Part shown: positions 1 to 8,737 of the stretch, piece by piece
Layout of the letters: each line of letters opens with the position of its first letter
Position numbering within the stretch: position 1 is the first letter of the stretch
From: Glycocaulis profundi
GTDB lineage: Bacteria; Pseudomonadota; Alphaproteobacteria; Caulobacterales; Maricaulaceae
Direction: 5' to 3'
DNA length: 64,000 nt
NCBI GenBank assembly: GCA_007050995.1
Contig: VJOU01000009.1
Span: forward strand, 1 to 64,000
Program-made: the position numbers and the translations under genes
Notes under the pieces: generated by a model
What the model was told of the DNA's origin: nothing
The model's input: only the letters and a program-made list of their open reading frames with translations
Database searches by the model: none

Positions 1-1125
1 GCCGCGGCGGCGGGCATCGCGGCGGGCGCGGCCTTCGACCAGCTGTGGATGAGCGCGGCCTTCGCGCTGCAGGCGCTGGCGGCGGCGTGGCTGTGGCGGC
101 GGGCGCCGAAGGCGGAGACCGGCGAGGGGCTGGGCGCGCTGAAGATCGCCGCGGCGGCCTTCGGCACGCTGGCGGTGGTGCGCCTGACCGTGCTGGGCGA
201 GGCGTTCGGATATGACGTGGGGCCGTGGCCGGTGCTCAACTGGCTGCTCTATGGGTATGGCGTCTCGGCGCTGGCCCTGTGGCTGGCCTCGCGCCAGCTC
301 GTTCGGGGCGGCGCGCCGGAGCGTTCGCGGGTGGTGCAGAGCCTGGTGGCCGGCGCGCTGACGCTGGGCGTGTTCCTGATCTCCATGCAGATCCGCCACG
401 CCCTGCATGGCGGGCGCATGGACGCCGGGTTCTACACCCTGCTCGAGATCGGGCTTCAGACCTCGGCCTGGCTGGGCACCGCGCTGGCGATCCGGGCCGC
501 GCTGGGGCCGTCGCCCGCCTTCGCGCCGCGCTGGGGCGTGCGCGTCCTGATCGGTCTGAGCGCGCTGCACGCGCTGGCCGTGACCACCGCGTTCAATCCG
601 TGGTGGGGCGGCGATCCGATGGGCGTGCAGGGCGGGACCGTGTTCAATTCGCTGCTGGCCGCCTATGGCGTTCCGGGCGCGCTGGCCGCGGCGCTGGCCA
701 TCGTGCTGCGGCGGCAGGGACTGCAGGCGGCGGGCACGATCACGGGGATGATCGCGGCGGTCTTCCTGTTCCAGTGGCTGGTGCTGGAGCTCCGCTTCGG
801 TTTCCACGGCCTGCTGATGTCACGTCTGCCGGTGGGGGAGGCGGAAAGCTGGGCCTATTCGGCGCTGGGTCTGGTCTATGCGGGCGCGCTGCTGGCGCTG
901 GGCGTGGTCCGGCGGCGGCCCTCGCTGCGCTATGCGGCGCTGGGCCTGCTGCTGGCGGTGACGGTCAAGGTGTTCGTGTTCGACCTCGCCGGGCTGGGCG
1001 GCGGCTTGAGGGCGCTGTCCTTCCTGGGACTGGGCGCGGTGCTGATGGCGGTCGCGGCGCTCTACCAGCGGGTCATCCTGCCGATGACCCGCCGGGAGGC
1101 CGAAGAGGCGGCGCTCAGAAGCTGA
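1..1125 (+). CDS. DUF2339 membrane protein, C-terminal part (5' end outside window)
   Basis: The reading frame is open from the first base, so only the last 374 or so residues are seen and the true start lies upstream. What remains is a string of hydrophobic segments separated by short Arg-rich loops, typical of a polytopic inner-membrane protein. The end, with KVFVFDLAGLGGGLRALSFL followed by a last helix and YQRVILP, matches the conserved C-terminus of the DUF2339 family. The function of this family is unknown. The stop overlaps the 3' end of the convergent TonB receptor gene by 11 bases. Confidence 0.8.
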   Translation, partial: AAAAGIAAGAAFDQLWMSAAFALQALAAAWLWRRAPKAETGEGLGALKIAAAAFGTLAVVRLTVLGEAFGYDVGPWPVLNWLLYGYGVSALALWLASRQLVRGGAPERSRVVQSLVAGALTLGVFLISMQIRHALHGGRMDAGFYTLLEIGLQTSAWLGTALAIRAALGPSPAFAPRWGVRVLIGLSALHALAVTTAFNPWWGGDPMGVQGGTVFNSLLAAYGVPGALAAALAIVLRRQGLQAAGTITGMIAAVFLFQWLVLELRFGFHGLLMSRLPVGEAESWAYSALGLVYAGALLALGVVRRRPSLRYAALGLLLAVTVKVFVFDLAGLGGGLRALSFLGLGAVLMAVAALYQRVILPMTRREAEEAALRS

Positions 1126-3781
1126 CGCCGATCCGCGCATAGCCGATCCGCCCACGCGGATCGTGGACCTTGGTGTCGAAGCCCAGCGGCGTCTGCACGA
1201 AGGGCGGGGCCTCGTCGGTCACGTTCTGGGCGCCCGTGGTCAGGGTCACCCGACGGCCGTCGATCTCGGTCGTCCACGAGCCCTGCAGGTCGAGCGCGGT
1301 CCACGACGCGATGTCGCCGCCCGCGCCCTCGTCATTGCGGTACCCGCCGACATGGCGCAGGCCCGCCCGCGCGCCGAACGCGCCCAGACTCCAGTCGAGA
1401 TGCGCGTTGGCGCGGAAGTCGGGAACCGAGCGCGCGAAATTGGCGAAGTTCCGGCTGCCCCGCCCGTCGATCTCCCGGTCCAGAACCGGATCGACCAGGG
1501 TGAAGGTCGTCACCCAGCTCGCCGAGCCGCCCCAGGACAGCGAGCCCCAGCCGCCCAGATCGACCGGATCGCCCGCGAGCTCGAGATCGATCCCGTCCGC
1601 CTCGACCCGCGGCGCGTTCACGAAGGCGGAGCGCACCAGCACCACCTCGCCCGCAGGCGACAGGTCGATGCGCGGATCATCGAGATCGTTTTCCAGCGCC
1701 TCGTTGATGATCGCCTGGGCGTTCTCGCGCACGATCAGGTCGCGATACTCCACCTTCCAGTAATCAAGGCTGGCCGACAGGCCGAAGCCGCGCCACACCG
1801 CGCCGCCGGTGACCGTGTCCGCCGTCTCGGGCGACAGATCGGGATTGCCCACCGTGCGCACGGGGCGGAACAGCGAGGAGGTCCCCACCGTCAGCGACTG
1901 CAGGGTGGTGGTGGCCGAGACCTGCTGGTGCAGGGACGGCGCGCGGAAGGAGCGCGAGAACGAGCCGCGGAATGACAAAGCCTCGGTGGCGTCGAACCGG
2001 GCGCCGATCTTGGGATCGGTGGAGCTGAACCCGCCCTGGTCCTCGTGCCTGACCGCGAGCTGCAGGCTCAGCCGGTCGGTGACCGGCGCGATGGCGTCCG
2101 CGAACACGGCCTTCGCGGTGCGCGCGCCCGCATAATCCGGCCCGCCCACGATGAAGAGGAAGTCGTCGTCATTGAACCGCTCGCCATTCTCCACCCGGTA
2201 GCTCTCGCGGCGAATCTGCGCGCCGAAGGCGGCCGAGACGTCGCCCGCGGGCAGGGCGAACAGGGCCGGGGTGGCGGCGCTCGCCTCGAACACGGCCAGA
2301 TCGGCGCGCGAATGGCGGACATTCTCCCCGATGATGAAGTCGATCACGTCCGGGGAATTGAAGCGCGGATCGGACGGATCGGTGACCAGGCCGCCCGAAC
2401 CGAAGGGGTTGAACCACGCGCACCCGTTCGCGCCCGGCTGTGTGCCGGAGCAGGCCGCGCCGCCGAACCCGGCCAGCGCGGCGTGGAACTCGTCGGCCAA
2501 TGTGTCCGTGATCGTCGCCATCAGCTCATTGCGCGAATAGGCGTAATTGCCCGTCAGGGTGAAGGGCGTGGCGCCCAGCGTCACGTCGCGCTCGGCCTCG
2601 GCCTCCAGCCGCCATGTGTCGTGTTCGAAGGTGCGGCGCGCGGCGCCCGCGGCCTCGCCCAGCGGACGGCCCAGGAAGACCACGTCGCGCCCGAACGGAT
2701 TGCCCGGATGATCGGCGGAGACCGTGGGGAAGCTGAGATCGGCCAGAGAGGGCGAATTGCCCCGCTCCAGCCGCTTCGCCGTTCCCGCCGCGCGGACCGT
2801 CAGCCGCGTGGCGCCGAGGTCGGCGCTCAGCGCGCCATAGCCCGACAGGGTCTCTTCTTCGGGCACGATGGAGAAGAACTGGGCGTAATCCAGCCCGCAC
2901 GAGCCCACGGGGCCGAAGGCGCTGTCCTGACCGCTGGGCATGACCATGCCGCCCGCCGCGGCGCAGTCGGGGTCGATGATGCTGGCCGGGCCGCCCGCGG
3001 GCGTGGTGACCGCGAAGCTGCCGTCATCGTTCAGGATGTAGAACCCGCCCGGCTGGCCCAGCGTGGAGATGCCGGTGCCCGGGACGAAGTCCGTCTCGAA
3101 GCCCTCCAACCCGGCGCGCTCGGACCATTCCACGGCGCCGGTCAGGTGGAGCGCGCCGAAATCACGGCCGGCGATGGCGGCCACGCGGGGGCCTGCGCCG
3201 GAGCCGGAATATTCCGTCGGTCCGCGCCATTCTGCGAAGACGTCGAGACCTGTGAACGAATCGCGGGTGATGACGTTGATCACGCCGGCCACCGCGTCCG
3301 AGCCATAAACCGGGCTGGCGCCGTCTTTGAGCACCTCGACCCGGTCCACGGCTATGGACGGGACCAGGGCGTTCAGGTCCACGAAGCTGGCGCCGTCGTC
3401 CGCGGCCACTGACGAGACCGTCTGGCGCCGCCCGTTCAGCAGCACCAGCGTGGAGCCCAGCCCCAGCCCGCGCAGATTGGCGTTCGCCGTGCCCGAGGTG
3501 TCGTTCTGGGTGCCCGGATCCTCGTTGAACTCCGACCCGCCCATGGCGGTGACGAAGGGCAGGGCGTCGCCCAGTCCGGCGAACCCGGCCCGGTCCAGCG
3601 ATTCGCCGGTCAGGATGGTCACCGGACGGTCGGCCATCGTGGCGCCCGGCGCGCGCCCGCCCACCTCGATCACCTCCAGCGGCGCGGCCTCCTGAGCGGC
3701 GGCTCCGGCGGTCAGGGCGAGAATACTGACGGAGGCGGACAGCAGGCGGCAGGGCGCGGACGCGCGGAAGCTGTGAAACAT
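1115..3781 (-). CDS. TonB-dependent outer-membrane receptor
   Basis: An 888-residue outer-membrane receptor that should import an unknown ligand using TonB/ExbBD energy. The start at 3781 gives a clear Sec signal peptide (MFHSFRASAPCRLL, hydrophobic core, cleavage near AAAQE), and AAAGG lies just upstream on the minus strand. A TonB-box-like LEVIEV follows. The plug domain carries LRGLGLGSTLVLLNGRR and VEVLKDGASPVYGSDAVAGV, both hallmark plug motifs, then a long beta-barrel ending in an aromatic residue (ARIGVSF), as needed for BAM insertion. An in-frame extension upstream to 3982 is unlikely because it would remove the signal peptide from the N-terminus. The neighbours do not reveal the substrate. 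Confidence 0.9.
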   Translation of the reverse strand: MFHSFRASAPCRLLSASVSILALTAGAAAQEAAPLEVIEVGGRAPGATMADRPVTILTGESLDRAGFAGLGDALPFVTAMGGSEFNEDPGTQNDTSGTANANLRGLGLGSTLVLLNGRRQTVSSVAADDGASFVDLNALVPSIAVDRVEVLKDGASPVYGSDAVAGVINVITRDSFTGLDVFAEWRGPTEYSGSGAGPRVAAIAGRDFGALHLTGAVEWSERAGLEGFETDFVPGTGISTLGQPGGFYILNDDGSFAVTTPAGGPASIIDPDCAAAGGMVMPSGQDSAFGPVGSCGLDYAQFFSIVPEEETLSGYGALSADLGATRLTVRAAGTAKRLERGNSPSLADLSFPTVSADHPGNPFGRDVVFLGRPLGEAAGAARRTFEHDTWRLEAEAERDVTLGATPFTLTGNYAYSRNELMATITDTLADEFHAALAGFGGAACSGTQPGANGCAWFNPFGSGGLVTDPSDPRFNSPDVIDFIIGENVRHSRADLAVFEASAATPALFALPAGDVSAAFGAQIRRESYRVENGERFNDDDFLFIVGGPDYAGARTAKAVFADAIAPVTDRLSLQLAVRHEDQGGFSSTDPKIGARFDATEALSFRGSFSRSFRAPSLHQQVSATTTLQSLTVGTSSLFRPVRTVGNPDLSPETADTVTGGAVWRGFGLSASLDYWKVEYRDLIVRENAQAIINEALENDLDDPRIDLSPAGEVVLVRSAFVNAPRVEADGIDLELAGDPVDLGGWGSLSWGGSASWVTTFTLVDPVLDREIDGRGSRNFANFARSVPDFRANAHLDWSLGAFGARAGLRHVGGYRNDEGAGGDIASWTALDLQGSWTTEIDGRRVTLTTGAQNVTDEAPPFVQTPLGFDTKVHDPRGRIGYARIGVSF

Positions 3782-3986
3782 GATCGGGCCTTTTATGGGA
3801 TTCCTGTCGGCGGCCCTGAGGGCACGCCGCCGGGTACCAGCCGGGGCGGGGAAGGGCAATAGCGGCGGGGCAGGCGCAGCCTGCTGCAACTGATCGCCGG
3901 GGGCGGGCGCGGAGCTATGGACAGGCCGGGCGGCCAGCCCTATAAACCGCGCTCTCCAACAGCCGGGTCCGACCCGGCGCACGGGC

Positions 3987-4062
3987 GCCCAGGTAGCTCA
4001 GTTGGTAGAGCAGCGGATTGAAAATCCGCGTGTCGCTGGTTCGATTCCGGCCCTGGGCACCA
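3987..4062 (+). tRNA. tRNA-Phe (anticodon GAA), CCA encoded
   Basis: A complete cloverleaf can be folded by eye. The acceptor stem GCCCAGG pairs with CCTGGGC, the D-arm is GCTC/GAGC, and the anticodon stem GCGGA/TCCGC holds the loop TTGAAAA with anticodon GAA at 4020-4022. The variable loop is GTGTC, the T-stem GCTGG/CCGGC has loop TTCGATT, and a genomically encoded ACCA tail follows. It is divergent from the receptor gene on its left. Confidence 0.97.
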
Positions 4063-4429
4063 TTTCCCCCAATAAGAGACTTCCGCTCCCGCCGTTTTCT
4101 CGCGCCGCCTGACAGGCTGCCGGGCTGGGCGATCTGTCGAAGTTTTCATTGCGGGCTTGTCATGGCTTCTGCAGGCGAACAGAACTTGAAACTTGAATTC
4201 ATGTCTCAGAAATTTCTCATTTATTATTCGTATTCGATGGTTTGAGGTCGTTAATTTAAAGCTATTATTTTCTGTTCTTCAGAAGCTCAGTTAACCATCT
4301 TGTCCGTGGTTCAGGTTGTAAAACAATAACTTGCTCTTCATCTCCAATTTGGGGGATGCGCGGGGCTCGCCTGCAGAGTGTATTAACGCCCGATTAAGAG
4401 GTTCAGACAGTCTGACTCGGGGGGGAAAT
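4063..4429. other. AT-rich intergenic region upstream of the curli locus
   Basis: No gene is seen in these 367 bases. The stretch from about 4190 to 4400 is strikingly AT-rich for this genome, with runs such as TTTATTATTCG and TTAATTTAAAGC. It ends in a small perfect palindrome just before csgF. It is the likely promoter and regulator-binding region for the curli genes. No precise -35/-10 pair can be assigned with confidence. Confidence 0.5.
4403..4415. promoter_or_regulatory. 13-base perfect palindrome before csgF
   Basis: TCAGAC-A-GTCTGA is a perfect inverted repeat ending 15 bases before the csgF start codon. It could be an operator or a small hairpin in the leader. No matching regulator gene is nearby. 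Confidence 0.35.
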
Positions 4430-4855
4430 ATGGTCAGAACGAGCGTTTGGCTTGCCTCGGTGGCGAGCGCGGCGGTGATGGGGGCGGCTTCAGCCGCGCA
4501 GGATCTGGTCTACGAACCGGTCAATCCCAATTTCGGCGGCAATCCGTTCAATTCCGCGCACCTTCTGGCCACGGCCGAAGCGCAGAATCGCTACACCCGT
4601 CCGGGGACGACCGGGCTGGGAACGTCCCAAGCCGATCTGTTCGTCCGCCAGCTCCAGAGCCGTCTGCTTTCAGGGCTGTCCGCGCAGATCGCCGATGCGA
4701 TTTTCGGAGAAAATCCGCAGGAAAGCGGCACGCTGGTGTTCGGCAACCAGACCATCACGTTCCAGCGGGGGCTGGATTCCATCACCCTGACGATTTTCGA
4801 CAGCGACACCGGGGAGACGACGACCATCGTGATTCCCCAGCTCGCCGTGAACTGA
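4430..4855 (+). CDS. csgF: Curli assembly component CsgF
   Basis: A 141-residue exported protein, close to the 138 residues of Escherichia coli CsgF. In the known system CsgF sits at the outer mouth of the CsgG pore and couples secretion to nucleation by the minor curlin. The start at 4430 gives a signal peptide (MVRTSVWLASVASAAVMG) cleaved before QDLVYEP. The mature N-terminus contains NPNFGGNPFNSAHLLATAEA, the conserved CsgF segment that inserts into the CsgG channel. GGGGGGAAAT precedes the ATG. The gene is 25 bases upstream of csgG and probably cotranscribed with it. Confidence 0.93.
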   Translation: MVRTSVWLASVASAAVMGAASAAQDLVYEPVNPNFGGNPFNSAHLLATAEAQNRYTRPGTTGLGTSQADLFVRQLQSRLLSGLSAQIADAIFGENPQESGTLVFGNQTITFQRGLDSITLTIFDSDTGETTTIVIPQLAVN

Positions 4856-4880
4856 CGCGGCTGGACCGGGGGGTAAGCCG

Positions 4881-5894
4881 ATGACCGGACGACTGATGAA
4901 GCGGGCCCTCGCAGGGGCCGCAGCTGCCGTGACGCTGGCGCTGGGCGCCTGCCAGACCGTGCCCGAGCGCATGGAACGCATGTCGGACGCGGAGATCGAT
5001 CCGCGCACGCAGGTGCGTCACCAGCTTTCCGCCCTGCCGCCGCCCGGCCAGCGCGTCGCGGTCGCGGTGTACGGTTTCGAGGACCAGACCGGCCAGTTCA
5101 AGCCCAGCGACACGGGCCAGACCCTGTCGCGGGCCGTCACCCAGGGCGCGTCGTCCATCCTGGTCAAGGCGCTGCGCGACGCGGGCGACCGGACCTGGTT
5201 CGACGTGGTCGAGCGTGAGAATCTCAATCACCTGCTGAACGAGCGCCAGATCATCACCCAGATGCGCCAGCAGTATCTGGGCGAAGACCTGGTCAATCCT
5301 CAGGCCCTGCCGCCACTGATGTTCGCGGGCGTCCTGCTCGAGGGCGGGATCATCAGCTATGACACCAACACCCGGACCGGGGGGCTGGGGGCCCGCTATC
5401 TGGGCATCGGCGGGCACACCATGTACCGCGAGGACACGGTGACGGTGTATCTGCGCGCGGTCAGCACCCGCACGGGAGAGGTGCTGTCCACCGTGACCAC
5501 GCAGCAGCGCGTGGCCTCGGTCGGGATCGCGGCGAACGCCTTCCGCTTCGTGTCCTTCCAGGAGCTGTTCGAGTTCGACTCCGGGATCACCGTGAACCAG
5601 CCCACGCAGCTCGCCGTCCAGCAGGCGATTGAAAAGGCGGTCTACGCGCTGGTCGTGGACGGGGCGATGAACGGGGTCTGGGGCTTCGCCGATCCGGTGG
5701 CCGGCGGGCAGGTGATCGACAGCTATCAGGCCGTTCTGAGCGGAATCTGGCCGGCCGACGCGCTCGCTGACCGCCCCGATCTGGCTCAGGCCGACCCGGA
5801 GATGATCCGGCCTGCCGCAGCCCCTGCGGACGCAGCCGCGCAGATCAACCAGGCCGCGCTCGCCCAGATTCTGGGCGCGGCGGCGAGCCAGTGA
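4881..5894 (+). CDS. csgG: Curli secretion channel lipoprotein CsgG
   Basis: A 337-residue outer-membrane lipoprotein that forms the nonameric curli export pore. The signal sequence ends in the lipobox LGAC with Cys24 as the acylation site. The body carries the CsgG fold, including VAVAVYGFEDQTGQFK, TWFDVVERENLNHLLNERQ, GVLLEGGIISYDTNTRTGG and the strand pair before SFQELFEFDSGITVNQP. It is longer than the 277 residues of the E. coli protein because of an Ala/Gln-rich tail after about residue 290. Neighbours csgF and two curlin genes confirm the role. A later ATG at 4896 (MKRAL) is possible and would keep the lipobox. Confidence 0.95.
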   Translation: MTGRLMKRALAGAAAAVTLALGACQTVPERMERMSDAEIDPRTQVRHQLSALPPPGQRVAVAVYGFEDQTGQFKPSDTGQTLSRAVTQGASSILVKALRDAGDRTWFDVVERENLNHLLNERQIITQMRQQYLGEDLVNPQALPPLMFAGVLLEGGIISYDTNTRTGGLGARYLGIGGHTMYREDTVTVYLRAVSTRTGEVLSTVTTQQRVASVGIAANAFRFVSFQELFEFDSGITVNQPTQLAVQQAIEKAVYALVVDGAMNGVWGFADPVAGGQVIDSYQAVLSGIWPADALADRPDLAQADPEMIRPAAAPADAAAQINQAALAQILGAAASQ

Positions 5895-6271
5895 TGAAGG
5901 GATGACGACGACATAAGACAGGACCCCCGGCGCACGTGTGTGGTGCTCGGACGCCGGGGGCCCCCAGGGCCGACTGAGACAGTCAGCGCTTTGAAGATAG
6001 GGCGACTCACGCCCTGCGGCAACGCGACCCGCCAAGGCGGGCATGGCGTCTCATCGGTCCTGACGGCTTCACGCGCGGGGAGGTTTTCCGTGCATGACCC
6101 TTTCCAGGACCGCCTGCCGGGCTCAGGCCCCGGCTTTCCTGGAACAAGACGAGACGGCGCCTCCGAAGGCGTCCGGGAAGTGTCCAATGGCGCACCGGAA
6201 AGGACGGCGTGGTGCTCGTCCCGGTGGCCGAACCGGTCCCGTCCGGGGCCATCAACCAGGAGACTGAGACA
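5895..6271. other. Intergenic leader between csgG and the curlin genes
   Basis: This stretch of 377 bases contains no convincing gene. It holds a GC-rich hairpin near its start (5924-5960), a short GACTG/CAGTC inverted repeat at 5972-5984, and AGGAG followed by ACTGAGACA directly before the curlin ATG. It probably carries a separate promoter for the curlin genes and a long 5' leader. Confidence 0.45.
5924..5960 (+). terminator. Hairpin after csgG (terminator-like, no T-tract)
   Basis: A perfect 9-bp stem, CCCCCGGCG (5924-5932) with CGCCGGGGG (5952-5960), encloses a 19-base loop. There is no following T-run, so it may be a weak or Rho-aided terminator that separates csgFG from the curlin genes. 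Confidence 0.4.
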
Positions 6272-7315
6272 ATGCGTTCCATCCTTATCGCGACCGCTTC
6301 CGCCTTCGCCCTCGCGGGCGCGGCCTTCGCTGACGAGTCCACCATCAACCAGACCGGCAACGACAACCAGGCCGAAGTCGACCAGAACGCCAGCAGGTAC
6401 AGCGAGTCCAACATCACCCAGACTGGCAACCAGCACGAAGCCACGGTCATCCAGAGCGGCCGGACCAACCTGTCGAACATCACCCAGAACGGCCCGGAGC
6501 GGGGAACCCGCGCCACGGTCAACCAGATCTCGACCGGCTTCACCGCGAACGAATCCAACATCACCCAGTCCACCGCGAACACTTCCGCGGGAGGCCCGCA
6601 GGGTTTCCGCGCCGTGGCCGAAGCCGAAGTCAGCCAGGTCGGCGCGGGCAACGTTTCGAACGTGACCCAGGGCCGGGCTTTCGATTCCGCCTATCCCACG
6701 CGCAGCCAGTGGGCGAGCGTGGAGCAGATCGGCCTGTACAACGAATCCACCATCGTGCAGGCGGGTTCTGATGGCGAAGCCGCGGTTTATCAGAGCGGCA
6801 CCTCGAATGACTCGTTCATCAGCCAGTCCGGTTTCTCCAACGAAGCCGGCAACCGCTCCAGCGCGGGCGTGACCCAGCTTGGCGGGCTGAACTCCAGCTA
6901 CATCACCCAGCCGGGCGAACTGAATGAAGCCACCGTGTTCCAGAGCGGCACCTTCAATGACAGCTACATCCAGCAAGGCGCCAGCCGTGACGTCGCGACG
7001 ATTGAACAGATCGGCGTGGGTCACACCAGCCAGGTCCGCCAGAACGCGCCCTCTGGCCGCGACTTCACCAACCTGGCCGAAATCAGCCAGACCGGCATCG
7101 GCCATGAGAGCTACATCGTTCAGGACAGCGTCGACGCGCCTGCCGGCGACGGCAACAGCGCTTCGGTGATCCAGTCCGGCCTTGGTGGCCACTTCTCCGA
7201 CATCTACCAGTCGGGCGGTGCGAACGTCGCCATGGTCGACCAGAGCGGCATCTACGCGAACAGCTCCGTGATCAACCAGACCGGCGCGGGCAACTTCGCC
7301 TCGGTCACGCAGTAA
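6272..7315 (+). CDS. csgA: Major curlin subunit (CsgA-like), about 13 repeats
   Basis: A 347-residue secreted amyloid subunit. A signal peptide (MRSILIATASAFALAGAAFA) is followed by an almost unbroken chain of curlin strands of the form S/A-x-x-V/I-x-Q, such as ESTINQ, QAEVDQ, ESNITQ, EATVIQ, DSFISQ, SSYITQ and FASVTQ at the very end. I count about 26 such strands, or 13 two-strand curlin repeats, against five in E. coli CsgA. The protein has no Cys and few Lys. AGGAG lies 9 bases before the ATG. A strong terminator follows the stop, so this gene can be expressed more highly than the next. Which of the two curlins nucleates is not proved. Confidence 0.9.
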   Translation: MRSILIATASAFALAGAAFADESTINQTGNDNQAEVDQNASRYSESNITQTGNQHEATVIQSGRTNLSNITQNGPERGTRATVNQISTGFTANESNITQSTANTSAGGPQGFRAVAEAEVSQVGAGNVSNVTQGRAFDSAYPTRSQWASVEQIGLYNESTIVQAGSDGEAAVYQSGTSNDSFISQSGFSNEAGNRSSAGVTQLGGLNSSYITQPGELNEATVFQSGTFNDSYIQQGASRDVATIEQIGVGHTSQVRQNAPSGRDFTNLAEISQTGIGHESYIVQDSVDAPAGDGNSASVIQSGLGGHFSDIYQSGGANVAMVDQSGIYANSSVINQTGAGNFASVTQ

Positions 7316-7327
7316 GCCTCACCAACC

Positions 7328-7370
7328 TCAGGCGCGGCGGTCCGCCGCCGCGCCTGATCCTTTCTTTTTT
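7328..7370 (+). terminator. Strong intrinsic terminator between the two curlin genes
   Basis: A perfect 13-bp stem, TCAGGCGCGGCGG with CCGCCGCGCCTGA, closes a 4-base TCCG loop and is followed by TCCTTTCTTTTTT. It begins 12 bases after the first curlin stop and ends 17 bases before the second curlin start, so it should act as a partial attenuator within one transcript. Confidence 0.9.
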
Positions 7371-7387
7371 CGCAGGAGTCCGGGGCC

Positions 7388-8134
7388 ATGACGCGTTTTC
7401 ATCGTGCAGTCTTCGGGGCGCTGGCGCTGGGCATTGCCGCGCTTCCCGCAGCGGCGGCTCAATCGGTGTCTTCGGTCGAGCAGATCGGCGAAGAGACGCT
7501 GGCGGTCATCGCCCATCAGGGCGAGGCCAACCGGTCTCTGGTCAGCCAGCAGGGACGCGACCTGCAGGCGAGCGTCACCATTCAAGGTCATGGCAACGGC
7601 GAGGACGTGCGGGGGCTGGTCGAACAGACCGGCGAGGGCTCATCGGCCACGGTGGACATCGTCGGCGACGGCAACCGCTTCGCGGTGCGTCAGTCCGGGT
7701 CGGGCGGGCCTGCGGGCAACGAAGCCTCGGTGGACATCGCGGGCAGCGACAACCAGGCCTACATCACACAGATCAACGATCTCGGCGTGGGTTACGGCAA
7801 TTACGCCGCGATCTCCCAGAGCGGGGAGGGCAACGAGGCGGGGATCCAGCAGACCGCCGCCGCCATGGGCGGGTTTGGGCCTAATCTCGCCGTCATCCGC
7901 CAGACCGGATACAATAATCTGGCCGGAATCAACCAGACCGGCGCGGACAATCAGGCGCGGATCAGCCAGGAGGGCGACTTCAACGAGGCTCTCATCGTCC
8001 AGGAAGGGTTCGGCAGCAATGTCCAGATCGAGCATCACGGATCGAACTTCATCGATTCCGTCACCCAGACGGGCTGCGGCGTCTCTGGCGGCTGTCCGCC
8101 CGTCCACATCATCCGGGGCATGCCCGGCGGCTGA
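7388..8134 (+). CDS. csgB: Second curlin subunit (CsgB-like)
   Basis: A 248-residue exported curlin-repeat protein with a signal peptide ending near AAAAQS. Curlin strands are more degenerate than in the preceding gene: VSSVEQ, RGLVEQ, FAVRQS, AYITQI, YAAISQ, LAVIRQ, LAGINQ, ARISQE and DSVTQT, about eight repeats in all. The C-terminus differs, with two Cys (GCGVSGGC) and a Pro/His-rich tail, so it resembles a minor, surface-attached or nucleating subunit rather than the bulk fibre. AGGAG lies 12 bases before the ATG. Translation starts shortly after the intrinsic terminator, which would lower its level relative to the major curlin. Confidence 0.85.
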   Translation: MTRFHRAVFGALALGIAALPAAAAQSVSSVEQIGEETLAVIAHQGEANRSLVSQQGRDLQASVTIQGHGNGEDVRGLVEQTGEGSSATVDIVGDGNRFAVRQSGSGGPAGNEASVDIAGSDNQAYITQINDLGVGYGNYAAISQSGEGNEAGIQQTAAAMGGFGPNLAVIRQTGYNNLAGINQTGADNQARISQEGDFNEALIVQEGFGSNVQIEHHGSNFIDSVTQTGCGVSGGCPPVHIIRGMPGG

Positions 8135-8161
8135 GCGCGGGGCCCCTGACGGAGGCGCGTC

Positions 8162-8737
8162 ATGATCAGGTTTCTCGCCGCAGCGGTCGCGGTTCTGGCC
8201 GCCGACCCCGGCGCGGTCGGGCAGGAGCCCGCCGACGAGGCCGTGGCCTCCGTCGATCAGATTTCGCCCGCCCCGGACGGTCGCATAACCGCCGACCAGC
8301 TCAACATCGCCATGGCCGAGGCTCTCGCTTCGGGGAGAATGGACCAGCTCGATCTGGGGGAGCGCGGCGTGGTCATCCTTCAGGCCGAGGGCGGGGCGGA
8401 TCGGTGCGATCCCACCGCTGAACAGCGCTCGGACTTCTGCGACGAGATCCTCGCCCGCCGCGAGGTGATGCTGCGCGCCCAGGCCGCAAGCCGTGCGGAG
8501 ACCGATCTGGCCACCGCCTCGCCCGGCGTGGCCCTGCGCTTCTCCTCAGATCCCGCCGCCACCGCCGACCAGATCGCCCGTGGCCGTCCCGAGAGCTTCG
8601 CCGCCCAGGCCGCGGGTGACGCGCTCCTGGGCCTGCATCGCCGACGGGAAGACCAGCCTCCGCCCGACGCGGCGCCCGAACTGTCGCCCGAACTGCTCGA
8701 AGCGATCATCCAGACGCCCGTCGGCGGAGGGTCGTGA
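8162..8737 (+). CDS. Exported protein of unknown function in the curli locus
   Basis: A 191-residue protein with a short signal peptide (MIRFLAAAVAVLAADPGAVG) and a strong GGAGG 8 bases before the ATG. I do not recognise the family. It is not obviously CsgE, CsgC or CsgH. The body is acidic and helical-looking, with two Cys (DRCDPTAEQRSDFC) that could form a disulphide in the periplasm and a Pro-rich C-terminal part (PPPDAAPELSPELLEA). It lies 27 bases after the second curlin gene and is probably cotranscribed. By position it is a candidate chaperone, inhibitor or assembly factor for the curlins, but the sequence alone does not show this. Confidence 0.6.
   Translation: MIRFLAAAVAVLAADPGAVGQEPADEAVASVDQISPAPDGRITADQLNIAMAEALASGRMDQLDLGERGVVILQAEGGADRCDPTAEQRSDFCDEILARREVMLRAQAASRAETDLATASPGVALRFSSDPAATADQIARGRPESFAAQAAGDALLGLHRRREDQPPPDAAPELSPELLEAIIQTPVGGGS

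Noticed and set aside
5972-5984. GACTG-AGA-CAGTC inverted repeat after csgG.
   Set aside because: Too short to separate from chance in this sequence, so noted only within the intergenic description.
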